Shown: positions 1-9,056, counted from the stretch's first letter. The stretch is 64,000 bases of DNA from Leucobacter celer subsp. astrifaciens (GCF_001273835.1 NZ_JHEI01000135.1:292217-356216), one strand, 5' to 3'. Numbers and translations: made by a program. The notes: a model not told the origin generated them from the letters alone.

Positions 1-260
1 CAGAGATGTCGGACCACGCGCGGATCGCGATAGACGCGGACATCGACGTGTACTTCTGCGACCCGCGCTCGCCCTGGCAGCGCCCCACGAACGAGAACAC
101 GAACGGGCTGCTCCGCCAGTATTTCCCCAAAGGCGCCGATCTGAGCGTCTACAGCCAAGAAGACCTCGACTATGTTGAGTGGGAGATGAACAACCGGCCC
201 CGCAAACGACTCAAGTTCGCAAAACCAGCCGAAGTCATCGAAAACATACTGTTGCCCTGA
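1..260 (+). CDS. IS30-family transposase, C-terminal fragment (5' end outside window)
   Basis: This is the end of the DDE integrase core of an IS30-type transposase, the enzyme that cuts and joins the ends of its insertion sequence. The frame is already open at the window edge. The visible 84 residues carry the family hallmark DPRSPWQRPTNENTNGLLRQ, followed by FPKG and the terminal NNRPRKRLKFAKPAEV block. The glutamate of NENTNG is the last acidic residue of the DDE triad. The reading frame ends normally at TGA, about 40 bp from where the element should end. No terminal inverted repeat can be confirmed because the other end is not in the window. It may be an intact copy cut by the window edge. 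Confidence 0.9.
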   Translation, partial: EMSDHARIAIDADIDVYFCDPRSPWQRPTNENTNGLLRQYFPKGADLSVYSQEDLDYVEWEMNNRPRKRLKFAKPAEVIENILLP

Positions 261-295
261 CCACTAGAAACCGCCACTGGCGAGGCAGCAACTAC

Positions 296-390
296 TGACG
301 CGCGAAGAGCGGGGCGGGGCGGATCCGGGCCGACCCGGGGCCGATCGGGACAGGGCAGGGCGGATCGGGGCGGATCGGGGCGTTCTGGAT
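296..390. repeat. G-rich short direct repeats between the IS30 gene and the TetR gene
   Basis: Imperfect copies of GGGGCGGATCGGGGC are strung together, with GGGCGGATC or GGGCCGATC recurring about every 10-25 bp. The stretch is non-coding and sits between the transposase stop and the TetR operator. It may mark the IS insertion boundary, but I cannot identify an attachment duplication. Confidence 0.6.
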
Positions 391-412
391 TTCGTAGACA
401 CCTGTCCACGAA
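391..412. promoter_or_regulatory. Candidate TetR operator, 22-bp palindrome
   Basis: The site reads TTCGTAGACA-CC-TGTCCACGAA. The two 10-base arms match at nine positions, with only the A/C pair at the sixth base differing. It lies 11 bp before the GTG start of the TetR gene, so bound regulator would block its own transcription and that of the downstream dehydrogenase. The palindrome is seen directly; the regulator pairing is inferred from position. Confidence 0.65.
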
Positions 413-423
413 GCTGCTAGCCT

Positions 424-1041
424 GTGGCCATGGGCGAGGAAGCACCGCAGGAAGGCGCGCGTCGGCGCACGAGGCGCTCGAGCGATCCCCGGGCCGAGCG
501 CGTGCGCAACGACCTCTTCGCGGCCGCGGAGCGCATGGGCCTGCAGGGCCTGCCGATCTCGGTCAGTTCGCTCGTGCAGCAGGCCGGCGTGAGCCGATCG
601 GCGTTCTACGTGCACTTCGCGGATCTCGCCGACTTCGCGCTCCGGCTGCAGCAGCTCCACTTCGACGCGATCGCCCGGGCTGCCGAGGCGGATCTCGTCT
701 CCGACCCGCGGGCGGCGATGCTGCAGTCGCAGCGCGACCTCGTCAGCCACTTCGCAGCCAATCGCGATCTCTACCGACTGGCGTTCTCGGTCGCGGGCAC
801 GACCGGGATCGGCGAGGACACCGCGGTCGCGATCGAACGGGCTCTCCGGCGGCACATCGATCTGTTCTGCTCGCCGCCCGCCGGCATCCGCTCCGACCTC
901 GCGTCCACCTACGTCGCAGGCGCTGCCACCAATCTCATCGCCGCCTGGCTCCTCGGCACGGTCGCTGCCGACGAGGAGACCCTGGCGCAGCACCTCTTCA
1001 CGCTCATGCCGCCGTGGATGTACGGCAGCGGGCGCTCATGA
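424..1041 (+). CDS. TetR/AcrR-family transcriptional regulator
   Basis: This is a one-component repressor with an N-terminal TetR helix-turn-helix at about residues 30-75, containing the recognition segment QQAGVSRSAFYVHF. An all-helical ligand and dimerisation domain follows. The length of 205 aa is normal for the family. The start is GTG at 424; an in-frame ATG at 430 is the alternative, and neither has a clear Shine-Dalgarno sequence. The gene lies 46 bp upstream of an alcohol dehydrogenase on the same strand and just after a 22-bp palindrome at 391-412. It probably controls itself and the dehydrogenase. The inducer cannot be read from the sequence. Confidence 0.85.
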   Translation: MAMGEEAPQEGARRRTRRSSDPRAERVRNDLFAAAERMGLQGLPISVSSLVQQAGVSRSAFYVHFADLADFALRLQQLHFDAIARAAEADLVSDPRAAMLQSQRDLVSHFAANRDLYRLAFSVAGTTGIGEDTAVAIERALRRHIDLFCSPPAGIRSDLASTYVAGAATNLIAAWLLGTVAADEETLAQHLFTLMPPWMYGSGRS

Positions 1042-1087
1042 CCCCGTCGACCAACGGGCGACGGACCCCGAAGAAAGGAACGAACCG

Positions 1088-2179
1088 GTGAAAGCTTCGA
1101 TCGTGAGAGAGCTGGGCAAGGGCTTCGAGGTCGCCGAGGTCGACCTCGCCGAGCCGACGGGCCGCGAGGTTCTCGTCGAGGTCAAGGCGTCGGGCCTCTG
1201 CCACTCCGATGAGCTCGCCGCGAACCACGACCTCGGCTACGCCGCCCCGATGGTGCTGGGCCACGAGGCCGCGGGTGTCGTGACGAAAGTCGGGCCGGGT
1301 GTGACGCAGTTCCAGGTCGGCGACCACGTCGTCGCGTGCCTGGTGCAGTACTGCGGACTCTGCGCGAACTGCATCGCGGGCAAGACCACGATCTGTCTCG
1401 ACCCCGACGCCACGCTGCGCGGCGAAGGCGAGGCACCCCGCATCACCGAGAACGGCACCCCGGTGGCTCAGGGCATGGCGATCGGCGGCTTCGCCCAGCA
1501 GATCCTGCTGCACGAGAACCAGCTCGCCCCCGTTCCCGAGGAGATGCCGTGGCCCCAGGCGGCGCTCCTCGGCTGCGGCGTGGTGACGGGAGCCGGAGCC
1601 GTGCTGAACACGGCGAACGTGCAGCCCTCCGACACGGTCGTGGTGATCGGCCTCGGCGGGGTCGGCCTCAACGCGATCAACGGCGCGGTCACCGCGGGCG
1701 CCGCCACGATCATCGCCGTCGACATCGCGGACGACAAGCTCGACCGGGCGAAGAGCTTCGGGGCGACGCACGTGATCAACTCCGCGCAGGCGGATCCGGT
1801 CGCCGAGGTGCGCGCGATCACCGGAGTCGGCGCCGACGCCGTCTTCGACTTCGTGGGCATCGCGCAGGTGACCGAGCAGGCCCTCGAGATGGTGGCGCCC
1901 GGCGGCGGCCTCTATCTCATCGGCGTGCTCGACCCCACTGCGGCGCTCTCGATCTCGTCGATCGGAATGCTCACCGGCAAGAAGCGCATCGAGGGGGTCT
2001 ACATGGGATCCACCAACGCGAAGCGGGACATTCCGCTGTACGCGAGGCTGTATCTCGAGGGCCGCTTCGAGCTCGATTCGCTGGTCTCTAAGGAGATCTC
2101 GCTCTCCGAGATCAACGAGGGCTACGCCTCGCTCAAGGATCCGAAGATCGCCCGCGTGGTCGTCACGGATCTGTCGTAG
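1088..2179 (+). CDS. Zinc-dependent alcohol dehydrogenase, MDR superfamily
   Basis: This cytoplasmic enzyme should interconvert an alcohol and its aldehyde using NAD(H). At 363 aa it is full length. Catalytic zinc ligands are Cys38 (GLCHSDE) and the His59-Glu60 pair (GHEAAG), with a later Cys in LLGCGVVTG. The structural zinc set Cys89, Cys92, Cys95 and Cys103 is complete (CGLCANC...C). A Rossmann motif GLGGVG follows in the middle of the protein. The start is GTG, preceded by AAAGGAA at a suitable distance. The substrate is unknown; the layout resembles the class III-type and NDMA-dependent alcohol dehydrogenases of actinobacteria. The upstream TetR gene suggests induction by a substrate-like compound. 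Confidence 0.88.
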   Translation: MKASIVRELGKGFEVAEVDLAEPTGREVLVEVKASGLCHSDELAANHDLGYAAPMVLGHEAAGVVTKVGPGVTQFQVGDHVVACLVQYCGLCANCIAGKTTICLDPDATLRGEGEAPRITENGTPVAQGMAIGGFAQQILLHENQLAPVPEEMPWPQAALLGCGVVTGAGAVLNTANVQPSDTVVVIGLGGVGLNAINGAVTAGAATIIAVDIADDKLDRAKSFGATHVINSAQADPVAEVRAITGVGADAVFDFVGIAQVTEQALEMVAPGGGLYLIGVLDPTAALSISSIGMLTGKKRIEGVYMGSTNAKRDIPLYARLYLEGRFELDSLVSKEISLSEINEGYASLKDPKIARVVVTDLS

Positions 2180-2227
2180 GCTGCGGTGCCGTCGGGGCGC
2201 GGATCTGGGACGAAGAGGTCCGCGTGA

Positions 2228-2251
2228 CCCGCTCCCGACGCCGGGAGCGGG
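2228..2251. terminator. Hairpin terminator between adh and dapF
   Basis: A perfect 10-bp stem, CCCGCTCCCG with CGGGAGCGGG and a 4-nt loop, lies between the convergent dehydrogenase and dapF genes. There is no clear T-run, which is common in high-GC actinobacteria. It could serve both strands. Confidence 0.75.
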
Positions 2252-2315
2252 CCGCCGGACGTCTTCCGCGCGCCTGCGGAACCCTCGTCATCCCGCGTGC
2301 GCCCCTCCCCGCCGC

Positions 2316-3191
2316 TTACGGCAGTTCGATCTCCCCGGAGTAGACGAGCTCCGCGGGACCGTTCAGCGACACGTGCTCGCCCTCCTCGGTGGGGAACATG
2401 CGCACGGCGAGGCGGCCGCCCGGAACCTCGACGCTCCAGTGGTTCGGCATACCCTCCCCGCCCCAGTGGCGGAAGGCGAGAGCGGCGGCCGCGGTACCCG
2501 TGCCGCAGGAGAGCGTCTCACCCACCCCCCGCTCGTGCACGCGCATGCGGATCCGGGCGACCCCGTCTTTCACGAGCGGATCCTCCGGCACCACGAACTC
2601 GACGTTCGCCCCCGCGGCGGGCGCGGGATCGAGTGCCGGCGCCCGATGCAGGTCGAGGCCCTCGAGTTCGCCGACGTGCGCGAGCGCGGTGACCACGTGC
2701 GGGTTGCCGAGGTCGATCCCGAGCCCGGGGCGCGCGACGTCGAGACCGTGCGCGGCCACGAGCCGCTCCTGCGCGAGCCGCCAGCGGCCGAGATCCACCG
2801 TGTAGCCGGAGACGCCCGCGAGCACGTCCTTCACCCCGGCGCGAGTGCCGATGGGCAGCGTGTCCCGACGCTCGGGTGCCACGAGTCCCTCCGAGATGAG
2901 GTAGTGCGCGTAGACGCGGATCCCGTTGCCGCACATCTCAGCGGGGGTGCCGTCGGCGTTCCAGTAGTCCATGAACCACTCGGCCTCGGGTTCCTCTTCG
3001 AGGATCGCGGCACCCCCGGGGATGGCGCGGGAGCGCACGGCTCGGATCACCCCGTCGGCGCCGATGCCGAAGCGGCGGTCGCAGAGGAAGCGGATCTGCT
3101 CGGGCGTGAGGGCGCGCTCCCCCTCCGGGTCGGTGAAGAGCACGAAGTCGTTTCCCGTGCCGTGGCCCTTGGTGAAGGAGAGCGTGGTCAT
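2316..3191 (-). CDS. dapF: Diaminopimelate epimerase
   Basis: It converts LL-diaminopimelate to the meso form in the cytoplasm, without cofactor, for lysine synthesis and possibly wall precursors. At 291 aa it has the family's two-fold repeated fold. Both catalytic cysteines are present: Cys87 in AEMCGNGIR and Cys229 in [12 protein letters not shown]. The N-terminal [12 protein letters not shown] is the substrate loop. GGAGG sits immediately before the ATG. It is the last gene of the minus-strand run miaB-miaA-GNAT-dapF and lies 35 bp beyond the GNAT gene. dapA and dapB also lie in this window. Confidence 0.97.
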   Translation of the reverse strand: MTTLSFTKGHGTGNDFVLFTDPEGERALTPEQIRFLCDRRFGIGADGVIRAVRSRAIPGGAAILEEEPEAEWFMDYWNADGTPAEMCGNGIRVYAHYLISEGLVAPERRDTLPIGTRAGVKDVLAGVSGYTVDLGRWRLAQERLVAAHGLDVARPGLGIDLGNPHVVTALAHVGELEGLDLHRAPALDPAPAAGANVEFVVPEDPLVKDGVARIRMRVHERGVGETLSCGTGTAAAALAFRHWGGEGMPNHWSVEVPGGRLAVRMFPTEEGEHVSLNGPAELVYSGEIELP

Positions 3192-3226
3192 TCCTCCAGT
3201 CTACGGGCGCGCGGAACGCTCCCGCG

Positions 3227-3685
3227 TCAATCCTGGATGAGCCGCTTGCCGCTCACCAGAACGTCCGAGACCTCGTATCCGAGCCCGTCGTAGAACGCGA
3301 CGACCGCGTCGTTCTCGGTCCGCACCATGAGCTGCACCTTCGGGCACCCCATTGCGACGAGGCGACGCTCGGCCTCGGCGACCAGTGCCCGGCCGACACC
3401 CTCGCCGCGCCGTTCCGGGGCGCTCGCGAGGTAGTAGAGCCAGCCGCGGTGCCCGTCGTACCCGGCCATTACCGAGCCGATCACGGTGCCGGCGGAACCG
3501 TCAGCGCCGGCGGCGCTCTCGGCCACGAGGAAGAGCTCCGGCTGCACGCGCAGCTTGCGGGCGATGTCGGCGCGAGGATCGTTCCACGGGCGCGTCAGAC
3601 CGCAGGACTCCCACAGCGCCACCACCGCGTCCGTATCCGCGGCGTCGAACTCGCGGATCCCGAAGCCCGCTCCGACCTGCTTCAC
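3227..3685 (-). CDS. GNAT family N-acetyltransferase (YpeA-like)
   Basis: This 152-aa single-domain acyltransferase uses acetyl-CoA. The pyrophosphate-binding motif A is visible as ERRGEGVGRALV at residues 91-102, and the C-terminal ENDAVVAFYDGLGYE matches motif B. The overall pattern (WESCGLTRPWNDP near the start) is typical of YpeA-type proteins. The acceptor substrate is unknown. The start chosen is GTG at 3685, which overlaps the miaA stop as GTGA and implies translational coupling. The open frame continues far upstream, but that part is the shadow of miaA. Confidence 0.85.
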   Translation of the reverse strand: MKQVGAGFGIREFDAADTDAVVALWESCGLTRPWNDPRADIARKLRVQPELFLVAESAAGADGSAGTVIGSVMAGYDGHRGWLYYLASAPERRGEGVGRALVAEAERRLVAMGCPKVQLMVRTENDAVVAFYDGLGYEVSDVLVSGKRLIQD

Positions 3686-4608
3686 AGCCCGGTCCGCCCG
3701 GCCGCCGGCACGTCGAGCCACTCGACCCCCGGGTAGCGTTTGAACCAGCTGACCTGGCGCCGCGCGTAGCGACGGGTGAGCGCCTGCGTCTCCGCGATCG
3801 CGTCGGCCTCCGTCATGCGGCCCTCGAGCTGCGCGAGCGCCTGCGCGTATCCGATGGCGCGGCTCGCGGTCTTCCCCTCCGCGATGCCGTTCGGGATCAG
3901 CCCGCGCACCTCGTCGAGCAACCCATCGGCCCACATCCGCTCGACGCGCCGATCGAGCCGCTCGACGAGCGTCGCGCGCTCGCATTGCACGCCGAGGATG
4001 CTGGTGTCAGGACGCCACAGTCGCGGGTCCTCGGGCAGCGTCACCCGCGCATCGCCGCCGAGCAGCGCCACTTCGAGGGCGCGCACCACACGACGCGGAT
4101 TGCGGGCATCGACGGCGCTCGCGGTCTCAGGGCTCAGCGCACGCAGCCGTTCGAGCAGCGACGCGACCCCGTCTGCTGCGAGCTCCGCCTCGAGATGGGC
4201 TCGCAGCGCATCGTCGCGCGGAGGGAATCGGAAGTCGAAGAGCACGCTCGACACGTAGAGCCCCGAGCCGCCGACCAGGATCACGTCCGAGCCGCTCGCG
4301 TTGAGGCGCTCGATCACCGATCGCGCGAGCGACTGGTACCAGGCGACCGCGGCCTCCTCGCCCGGATCGAGCACGTCGAAGAGGTGGTGCGGGATCCCGC
4401 GCCGCTCCCCCGGTGGGAGCTTCGCCGTTCCGATGTCCATCCCCCGATACAGCTGCATCGCATCGGCATTGACGATCTCCACCCGCCGACCGGCAGAGGC
4501 GAGCTCCTCGGCGAGATCGAGGGACAGCGCCGATTTGCCCGTGCCCGTCGCACCGACGATCACCCACAGGCGGGGGTCGGGCGCGCCCGGGGTCGCTGAT
4601 CGGGTCAC
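3682..4608 (-). CDS. miaA: tRNA dimethylallyltransferase
   Basis: It transfers the dimethylallyl group of DMAPP to N6 of adenosine 37 in tRNAs that read codons beginning with U, the first step of the i6A / ms2i6A pathway. The P-loop-like GATGTGKS occupies residues 19-26 and is followed by the conserved NADAMQLYRGMDIGTAK segment and the RRVVRALEV region. The 308-aa length is usual. The start is GTG, one base after the miaB stop, so MiaB and MiaA, which act in sequence on the same base, are probably co-translated. Its stop overlaps the GNAT start. Confidence 0.96.
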   Translation of the reverse strand: MTRSATPGAPDPRLWVIVGATGTGKSALSLDLAEELASAGRRVEIVNADAMQLYRGMDIGTAKLPPGERRGIPHHLFDVLDPGEEAAVAWYQSLARSVIERLNASGSDVILVGGSGLYVSSVLFDFRFPPRDDALRAHLEAELAADGVASLLERLRALSPETASAVDARNPRRVVRALEVALLGGDARVTLPEDPRLWRPDTSILGVQCERATLVERLDRRVERMWADGLLDEVRGLIPNGIAEGKTASRAIGYAQALAQLEGRMTEADAIAETQALTRRYARRQVSWFKRYPGVEWLDVPAAGRTGL

Positions 4609-4609
4609 G

Positions 4610-6190
4610 TCAGCGCGCGGTGATGGTGCGGATGGTCGGCATGCCGAGCCCGACGGACTTCGGCGCGCCGGGCGCTGCGGGCGAGGGAACGCCGCAGCTG
4701 TCGGCCTGCCGGCGATCCCAGGCGTCGCCCGCCCGCGTGCGGCGCACGGCGTAGACGCCCGGCTGGTCAGTTCCGGCGTCGGCGTGCGCGGCCGGGGTGT
4801 CGGCGATCAGGAAGTGCGGGGCCGCAGCGGTGACCTCGACGGTCACGACGTCTCCCGGCCGCGGCTCCTCGGCGCCCTCCGGCACCGCGAAGTGCACCAG
4901 GCGGTTGTCCTCCGCCCGGCCCGAGAGGCGACGAGTCTCGGCGTCCTTCTTCCCCTCGCCGACCGACACGAGCACCTCGATGGTGCGGCCGATCTGCGCC
5001 TGATTCTCCTCGAGCGAGATACGCTCCTGCAGCGCCATCAGCCGTTCGTAGCGCTCCTGCACGATCGCCTTCGGGATCTGATCCTCCATGGTGGCCGCGG
5101 GCGTACCCGGACGGATGGAGTACTGGAAGGTGAAGGCGCTCGAGAAGCGCGACTGCTCGACCACGCGCAGGGTGTCCTCGAAATCCTCGTCGGTCTCGCC
5201 GGGGAAACCGACGATGATGTCGGTGGTGATGGCGGCGTGCGGGATCCGCTCCCGCACGGCGTCGAGGATGCCGAGGAACTTCTTGGAGCGGTAGGAGCGG
5301 CGCATCGCCTTGAGGATCGTGTCCGAGCCCGACTGCAGCGGCATGTGCAGCTGCGGCATGACGTTGGGGGTCTCGGCCATCGCTGCGATCACGTCCTCGG
5401 TGAACGCGGCGGGGTGCGGGCTCGTGAAGCGCACTCGCTCCAGCCCCTCGATCTCGCCCATGGCGCGCAGCAGTTTGCCGAAGGCCTGCCGGTCGCCGAA
5501 CTCGACGCCGTAGGTGTTGACGTTCTGGCCCAGGAGGGTCACCTCGATGGCGCCGTCGTCGACGAGCGCCTGCACCTCGGCCAGGACATCGCCCGGGCGA
5601 CGATCCTTCTCCTTGCCGCGCAGCGAGGGCACGATGCAGAAGGTGCAGGTGTTGTTGCACCCGACCGAGATCGACACCCAGCCGCTCGAGGCCGAGTCGC
5701 GCTTCGTGGGCAGCGTGGAGGGGAAGATCTCGAGCGCCTCGAGGATCTCCACCTGAGCTTCGGCGTTGTGTCTGGCGCGCTCGAGCAGCTGGGGCAGCGA
5801 ACCCATATTGTGAGTCCCGAAGACCACATCGACCCAGGGGGCCTTTTCCACGATGGTGCCCTGGTCCTTCTGCGCGAGGCAGCCGCCGACCGCGATCTGC
5901 ATGCCCTCGCGCTCGCGCTTCACGCCTGCGAGGTAGCCGAGGTTGCCGTAGAGCTTGTTGGCCGCGTTCTCGCGCACGGCGCAGGTGTTGATGACGACGA
6001 CGTCGGCGCGCTCGGGATCGTCGGCCGGCACATAGCCGGCGGCCTCGAGGGAGCCCGACATGCGCTCGGAGTCATGCACGTTCATCTGGCAGCCGAGCGT
6101 GCGCACGGTGTAGCTCCGTGGACTGCCATCGGGTCGCAGCGCAGCGGGCGACGGCGCGATCACGGTGGGTTCGGCGGTAGCGAGACTCAT
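4610..6190 (-). CDS. miaB: tRNA-2-methylthio-N6-dimethylallyladenosine synthase
   Basis: This radical-SAM methylthiotransferase adds the 2-methylthio group to i6A37 made by MiaA. The N-terminal domain carries the auxiliary cluster ligands Cys34, Cys70 and Cys104. The radical-SAM triad CxxxCxxC is Cys178, Cys182 and Cys185 (GCNNTCTFC). A TRAM domain follows near the C-terminus. At 526 aa it is longer than the proteobacterial enzyme (about 475) because of a C-terminal tail with [12 protein letters not shown], which I recall as normal for actinobacterial MiaB. The start is ATG. The 188-bp gap to recX holds only short GC-rich repeats built on ACCGCGCAGGCG. Confidence 0.96.
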   Translation of the reverse strand: MSLATAEPTVIAPSPAALRPDGSPRSYTVRTLGCQMNVHDSERMSGSLEAAGYVPADDPERADVVVINTCAVRENAANKLYGNLGYLAGVKREREGMQIAVGGCLAQKDQGTIVEKAPWVDVVFGTHNMGSLPQLLERARHNAEAQVEILEALEIFPSTLPTKRDSASSGWVSISVGCNNTCTFCIVPSLRGKEKDRRPGDVLAEVQALVDDGAIEVTLLGQNVNTYGVEFGDRQAFGKLLRAMGEIEGLERVRFTSPHPAAFTEDVIAAMAETPNVMPQLHMPLQSGSDTILKAMRRSYRSKKFLGILDAVRERIPHAAITTDIIVGFPGETDEDFEDTLRVVEQSRFSSAFTFQYSIRPGTPAATMEDQIPKAIVQERYERLMALQERISLEENQAQIGRTIEVLVSVGEGKKDAETRRLSGRAEDNRLVHFAVPEGAEEPRPGDVVTVEVTAAAPHFLIADTPAAHADAGTDQPGVYAVRRTRAGDAWDRRQADSCGVPSPAAPGAPKSVGLGMPTIRTITAR

Positions 6191-6378
6191 GCGCTCCAGT
6201 TTACCGACGCGCGATCCGGCCGAGCGCCGACCGGAGCCGACCGCGCAGACGGGCGGGCGACCGCGCAGGCGACCGCGCAGGCGGGCACAGGCACGAACGG
6301 CGGCTCGATAGGAACCCCGGAGTATCCCCGGCGCGGCTGATGAGTCAGGCAGAGTCCCGGTGGACCCGAGGGCGGTGC

Positions 6379-7242
6379 CTAGCGGAAGCGCACCCCACCG
6401 CTCGCGCCGCCTCCCCGGGAGGCGCCGTCGAGCGCATCTCGTGCTGCGCGCATCGCCGGTTCTCCCGACCAGCCGCGCCGGGCGAGGAACCCGAGCAGTC
6501 GCCGTTCCGCCGTTTGACGGTCGAGGCCGGTCAGCTTGCGCGCGCGATCCTGCGCGGTCTCGCGCAGGATCGCGAACTCCTCGTCGGTGTCGAGTTCACC
6601 CACGGCCTCATCGATGACCGCGTCAGGCAGCTTGCGGTCCCGCAGCTTGAGCCGGATCTGGGATCGACTCGCGCGTTTGGTGTCGCGCAGCTTCTCGGTC
6701 ACCGCCCGGGCGAGCCCGAGGTCGTCGAGGTAGTGGTTGCCCTCGAACTCCGCGATGACGTTCTCCACCTCGTGCGGATCGTGCTCCAGACGCAGCAGCT
6801 CGTCGCGGAGCTCACCGCTCGATCTCGCTCGCCGCGCCAGAATGCGCACCCCGTCCTCGTTGGCGGAAGGCCCCTCCCGCTCAGTCGCGGAGGAGCCCGC
6901 GTCATCCAGCTGCGCGGGCGAGCCCGGCGTCTCTCCCCACGGTCCCGCGATCGAAGCGGTCCCGCGGAGGCCGGGGACACTCGGCGCCTCGCCCGAGGCA
7001 TCCACGGATTCCCCCGGGATATCGGACGAGTCGCACGGAACACCCGAGGACTCCCCCGAGACACCCGGGGATTCTCCCGAGATACCTGATGACTCCCCCG
7101 AGACAACCGCGCTCTCGGCCCGAGCACTCCACTCGCGTCGCGCCAGCAGCGCGCGCAGTTCGATCACCTCGGCGAGGTCGCCGCGATCCTGAACCGCCTC
7201 AGCGGGTCGCTCGCCGGGATCCGGCAGAAACCGAACCGCCAT
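6379..7242 (-). CDS. recX: Recombination regulator RecX, with an N-terminal low-complexity repeat
   Basis: RecX binds RecA filaments and limits their growth and activity. The conserved tandem-helical RecX region lies in the C-terminal half, with the pattern [22 protein letters not shown] and [12 protein letters not shown], then an [14 protein letters not shown] motif. The chosen start, ATG at 7242, is only 4 bp after the recA stop, and the protein is 287 aa. The unusual part is residues 48-89, six copies of a seven-residue unit such as SGESPGV. This makes the N-terminal extension Ser/Gly/Glu-rich and probably disordered. recX and recA should be co-transcribed. Confidence 0.9.
   Translation of the reverse strand: MAVRFLPDPGERPAEAVQDRGDLAEVIELRALLARREWSARAESAVVSGESSGISGESPGVSGESSGVPCDSSDIPGESVDASGEAPSVPGLRGTASIAGPWGETPGSPAQLDDAGSSATEREGPSANEDGVRILARRARSSGELRDELLRLEHDPHEVENVIAEFEGNHYLDDLGLARAVTEKLRDTKRASRSQIRLKLRDRKLPDAVIDEAVGELDTDEEFAILRETAQDRARKLTGLDRQTAERRLLGFLARRGWSGEPAMRAARDALDGASRGGGASGGVRFR
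6976..7101 (-). repeat. 21-bp tandem repeat inside recX (six units)
   Basis: Six 21-bp units encode [35 protein letters not shown] and SGEAPSV. Each unit keeps the reading frame, so a change in copy number would lengthen or shorten the linker without a frameshift. The outer units are more diverged than the inner ones. Confidence 0.85.
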
Positions 7243-7246
7243 GGCC

Positions 7247-8317
7247 CTAGGCGCTCGCGCGCTGCGGGGCCTCGACGACCGGAGCAACCGGCGCCTCTGC
7301 CTGAGCCGTCTCCTCGCTGCGTCCGTTCACGCCGAGCTTCGTAAGGATCTTCTCCTCGATCTCCAACGCGACGTCGGGGTGCTGGATGAGGAAGCGACGG
7401 GCGTTCTCCATACCCTGCCCGAGCTGGTCGCCGTCGTAGGTGAACCAGGCCCCGCTCTTCTTGATGAAGCCGTGCTCCACCCCGTAGTCGATGAGTGAGC
7501 CCTCGCGCGAGATACCGATTCCGTAGAGGATATCGAACTCGGCCTGTTTGAAGGGCGGAGCCATCTTGTTCTTGACCACCTTGACGCGGGTGCGGTTGCC
7601 CACGGCGTCGGTGCCGTCCTTCAGGGTCTGGATACGGCGGATGTCGAGCCGCACCGAGGCGTAGAACTTGAGCGCCTTGCCGCCGGAGGTGGTCTCGGGG
7701 CTGCCGAAGAACACGCCGACCTTCTCGCGCAACTGGTTGATGAAGATGCACGTGGTCTTCGTGGCGTTGAGGCTGCCGGTGATCTTGCGCAGCGCCTGCG
7801 ACATGAGTCGGGCCTGCAGACCGACGTGGCTGTCGCCCATCTCACCGTCGATCTCGGCCTTCGGCACGAGCGCCGCCACGGAGTCGATGACGACCAGGTC
7901 GACCGAGCCGGAGCGGATGAGCATGTCTGCGATCTCGAGCGCCTGCTCGCCCGTGTCGGGCTGCGCGACCAGCAGCGCATCGATGTCGACGCCCAGCTTC
8001 TGCGCGTACTCCGGATCGAGCGCGTGCTCGGCATCGATGAACGCGGCGATGCCGCCCGCGCGCTGCGCGTTCGCGATGGCGTGCAGCGTGAGCGTGGTCT
8101 TGCCCGACGACTCGGGGCCGTAGATCTCGACGATGCGCCCCCGCGGCAGGCCTCCGATGCCCAGCGCGACATCCAGCGCGACCGAGCCGGTCGGAATGAC
8201 CTCGACCGGAGCCCGCTCCTGGCTTCCCATGCGCATGATCGCGCCCTTGCCGAAGTTCTTGTCGATCTGCGCGAGCGCAGCCTCGAGCGCCTTCTCGCGA
8301 TCCTTGGGTGCTGCCAT
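7247..8317 (-). CDS. recA: Recombinase A
   Basis: RecA forms ATP-dependent filaments on single-stranded DNA, drives strand exchange and triggers LexA self-cleavage in the SOS response. The Walker A motif GPESSGKT is at residues 67-74, and the Walker B region is [12 protein letters not shown]. The DNA-binding L2 region lies around [16 protein letters not shown]. At 356 aa it is full length with no intein. AAGGAG precedes the ATG. A LexA-type SOS box and promoter lie about 200 bp upstream (8505-8534), so the transcript would have a leader of roughly 180 nt. recX follows 4 bp downstream. Confidence 0.98.
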   Translation of the reverse strand: MAAPKDREKALEAALAQIDKNFGKGAIMRMGSQERAPVEVIPTGSVALDVALGIGGLPRGRIVEIYGPESSGKTTLTLHAIANAQRAGGIAAFIDAEHALDPEYAQKLGVDIDALLVAQPDTGEQALEIADMLIRSGSVDLVVIDSVAALVPKAEIDGEMGDSHVGLQARLMSQALRKITGSLNATKTTCIFINQLREKVGVFFGSPETTSGGKALKFYASVRLDIRRIQTLKDGTDAVGNRTRVKVVKNKMAPPFKQAEFDILYGIGISREGSLIDYGVEHGFIKKSGAWFTYDGDQLGQGMENARRFLIQHPDVALEIEEKILTKLGVNGRSEETAQAEAPVAPVVEAPQRASA

Positions 8318-8504
8318 GGTCCTGCTCCTTCTTGTGTGCGCGGCCCGCGCCGCTGGGTTGCTGCCTACCGACTGTCCTGACTCCGAAACGGGGCGGACAA
8401 GGCATCGATGGCCGACTGCTTCACACCCTAGAAGGAACCACTGACACTGACGGGCCGAGCGGTCAATCTGTGGATGAGAGAGCAGTTCAACTCACCTGTG
8501 CACG

Positions 8505-8534
8505 AAGATAGCACCTTTCGAACACATATTCGAA
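8505..8534 (-). promoter_or_regulatory. SOS (LexA) box overlapping the recA promoter
   Basis: On the minus strand the box reads TCGAAT-N4-GTTCGA (8518-8533), inside the palindromic TTCGAA...TTCGAA (8517-8534). This differs from the actinobacterial LexA consensus TCGAAC-N4-GTTCGA at one of 12 positions. A -10-like TATCTT follows at 8510-8505, so the box covers the -35 region, as expected for LexA repression of recA. Consensus knowledge is established; the promoter call is inferred. Confidence 0.82.
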
Positions 8535-8546
8535 GAAGAAGGAGTC

Positions 8547-8732
8547 GCGTGTCGCGACCAGCCCCCATTCGCCGCCGTGTGCGGCGATTTCGCGGCCTAC
8601 GGAAATGCGCTGCATTTCCCCGACGGCCACGCGTGTCGCGACCAGCCCCCATTTCGCCGCCGTGTGCGGCGATCTCGCGGCCTACGGAAATGCGCTGCAT
8701 TTCCACTACGGCCGCGCATGTCGCGAGCAGCC
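8547..8732. repeat. Two 84/85-bp tandem repeats, each with two hairpins, plus a partial third
   Basis: Unit 1 starts at 8547 and unit 2 at 8631, and a 16-17-nt remnant starts at 8716. Each full unit contains CGCCGC-CGTGT-GCGGCG (6-bp stem) and GGAAATGC-GCT-GCATTTCC (8-bp stem, 3-nt loop), and begins with the self-complementary TCGCGA. The units are nearly identical. They fill most of the 418-bp space between the DUF3046 stop and the recA start, upstream of the SOS box. No coding sequence is evident there. Confidence 0.9.
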
Positions 8733-8735
8733 GGA

Positions 8736-8957
8736 TCAGTTCTGAGGGTCGCGCAGGCCGCGTCCGTAGCGTCGCTGCTCCGGCACGCCGAGATCGACGC
8801 AGAGCGCCTCCCAGACCGCGCGCGCCGCAATGCCCCGCTCGAGCGCCTCGTTCGCCGTACCACCGAGCGCCGCGAGCCAGTGATCCCGCAGCAGCACACC
8901 GGCATAGTCCTCCCCGAACTCCGCAACGCACGCACGCCGAAATTCGCTCAGCCTCAC
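8736..8957 (-). CDS. DUF3046 family protein
   Basis: This 73-aa protein matches the actinobacterial DUF3046 family, which I recognise from its MRLSEFRRACVAEFG start, the central VLLRDHWLAALGGTANEALERG and its fixed place just upstream of recA. It has no signal peptide or membrane segment. Its function is unknown. The neighbours are the ClgR-like regulator upstream and, after the hairpin repeats, recA downstream. Confidence 0.85.
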   Translation of the reverse strand: MRLSEFRRACVAEFGEDYAGVLLRDHWLAALGGTANEALERGIAARAVWEALCVDLGVPEQRRYGRGLRDPQN

Positions 8958-9056
8958 GATACGGTCAGCTCTCGCAAACGGCGGAGCGCCCGGCCCTTGC
9001 GGGCCGGGCGCTCGGACCGCGCGAACGCCGCGCGGAAGCCTGCTCGTCGCACCGGG

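Noticed and set aside
1..420. Complete IS30 element with both ends
   Set aside because: Only the 3' part of the transposase is inside the window, and no terminal inverted repeat could be paired.
4301..6340. Plus-strand open frame of about 680 codons opposite miaA and miaB
   Set aside because: Antisense shadow of two well-supported genes.
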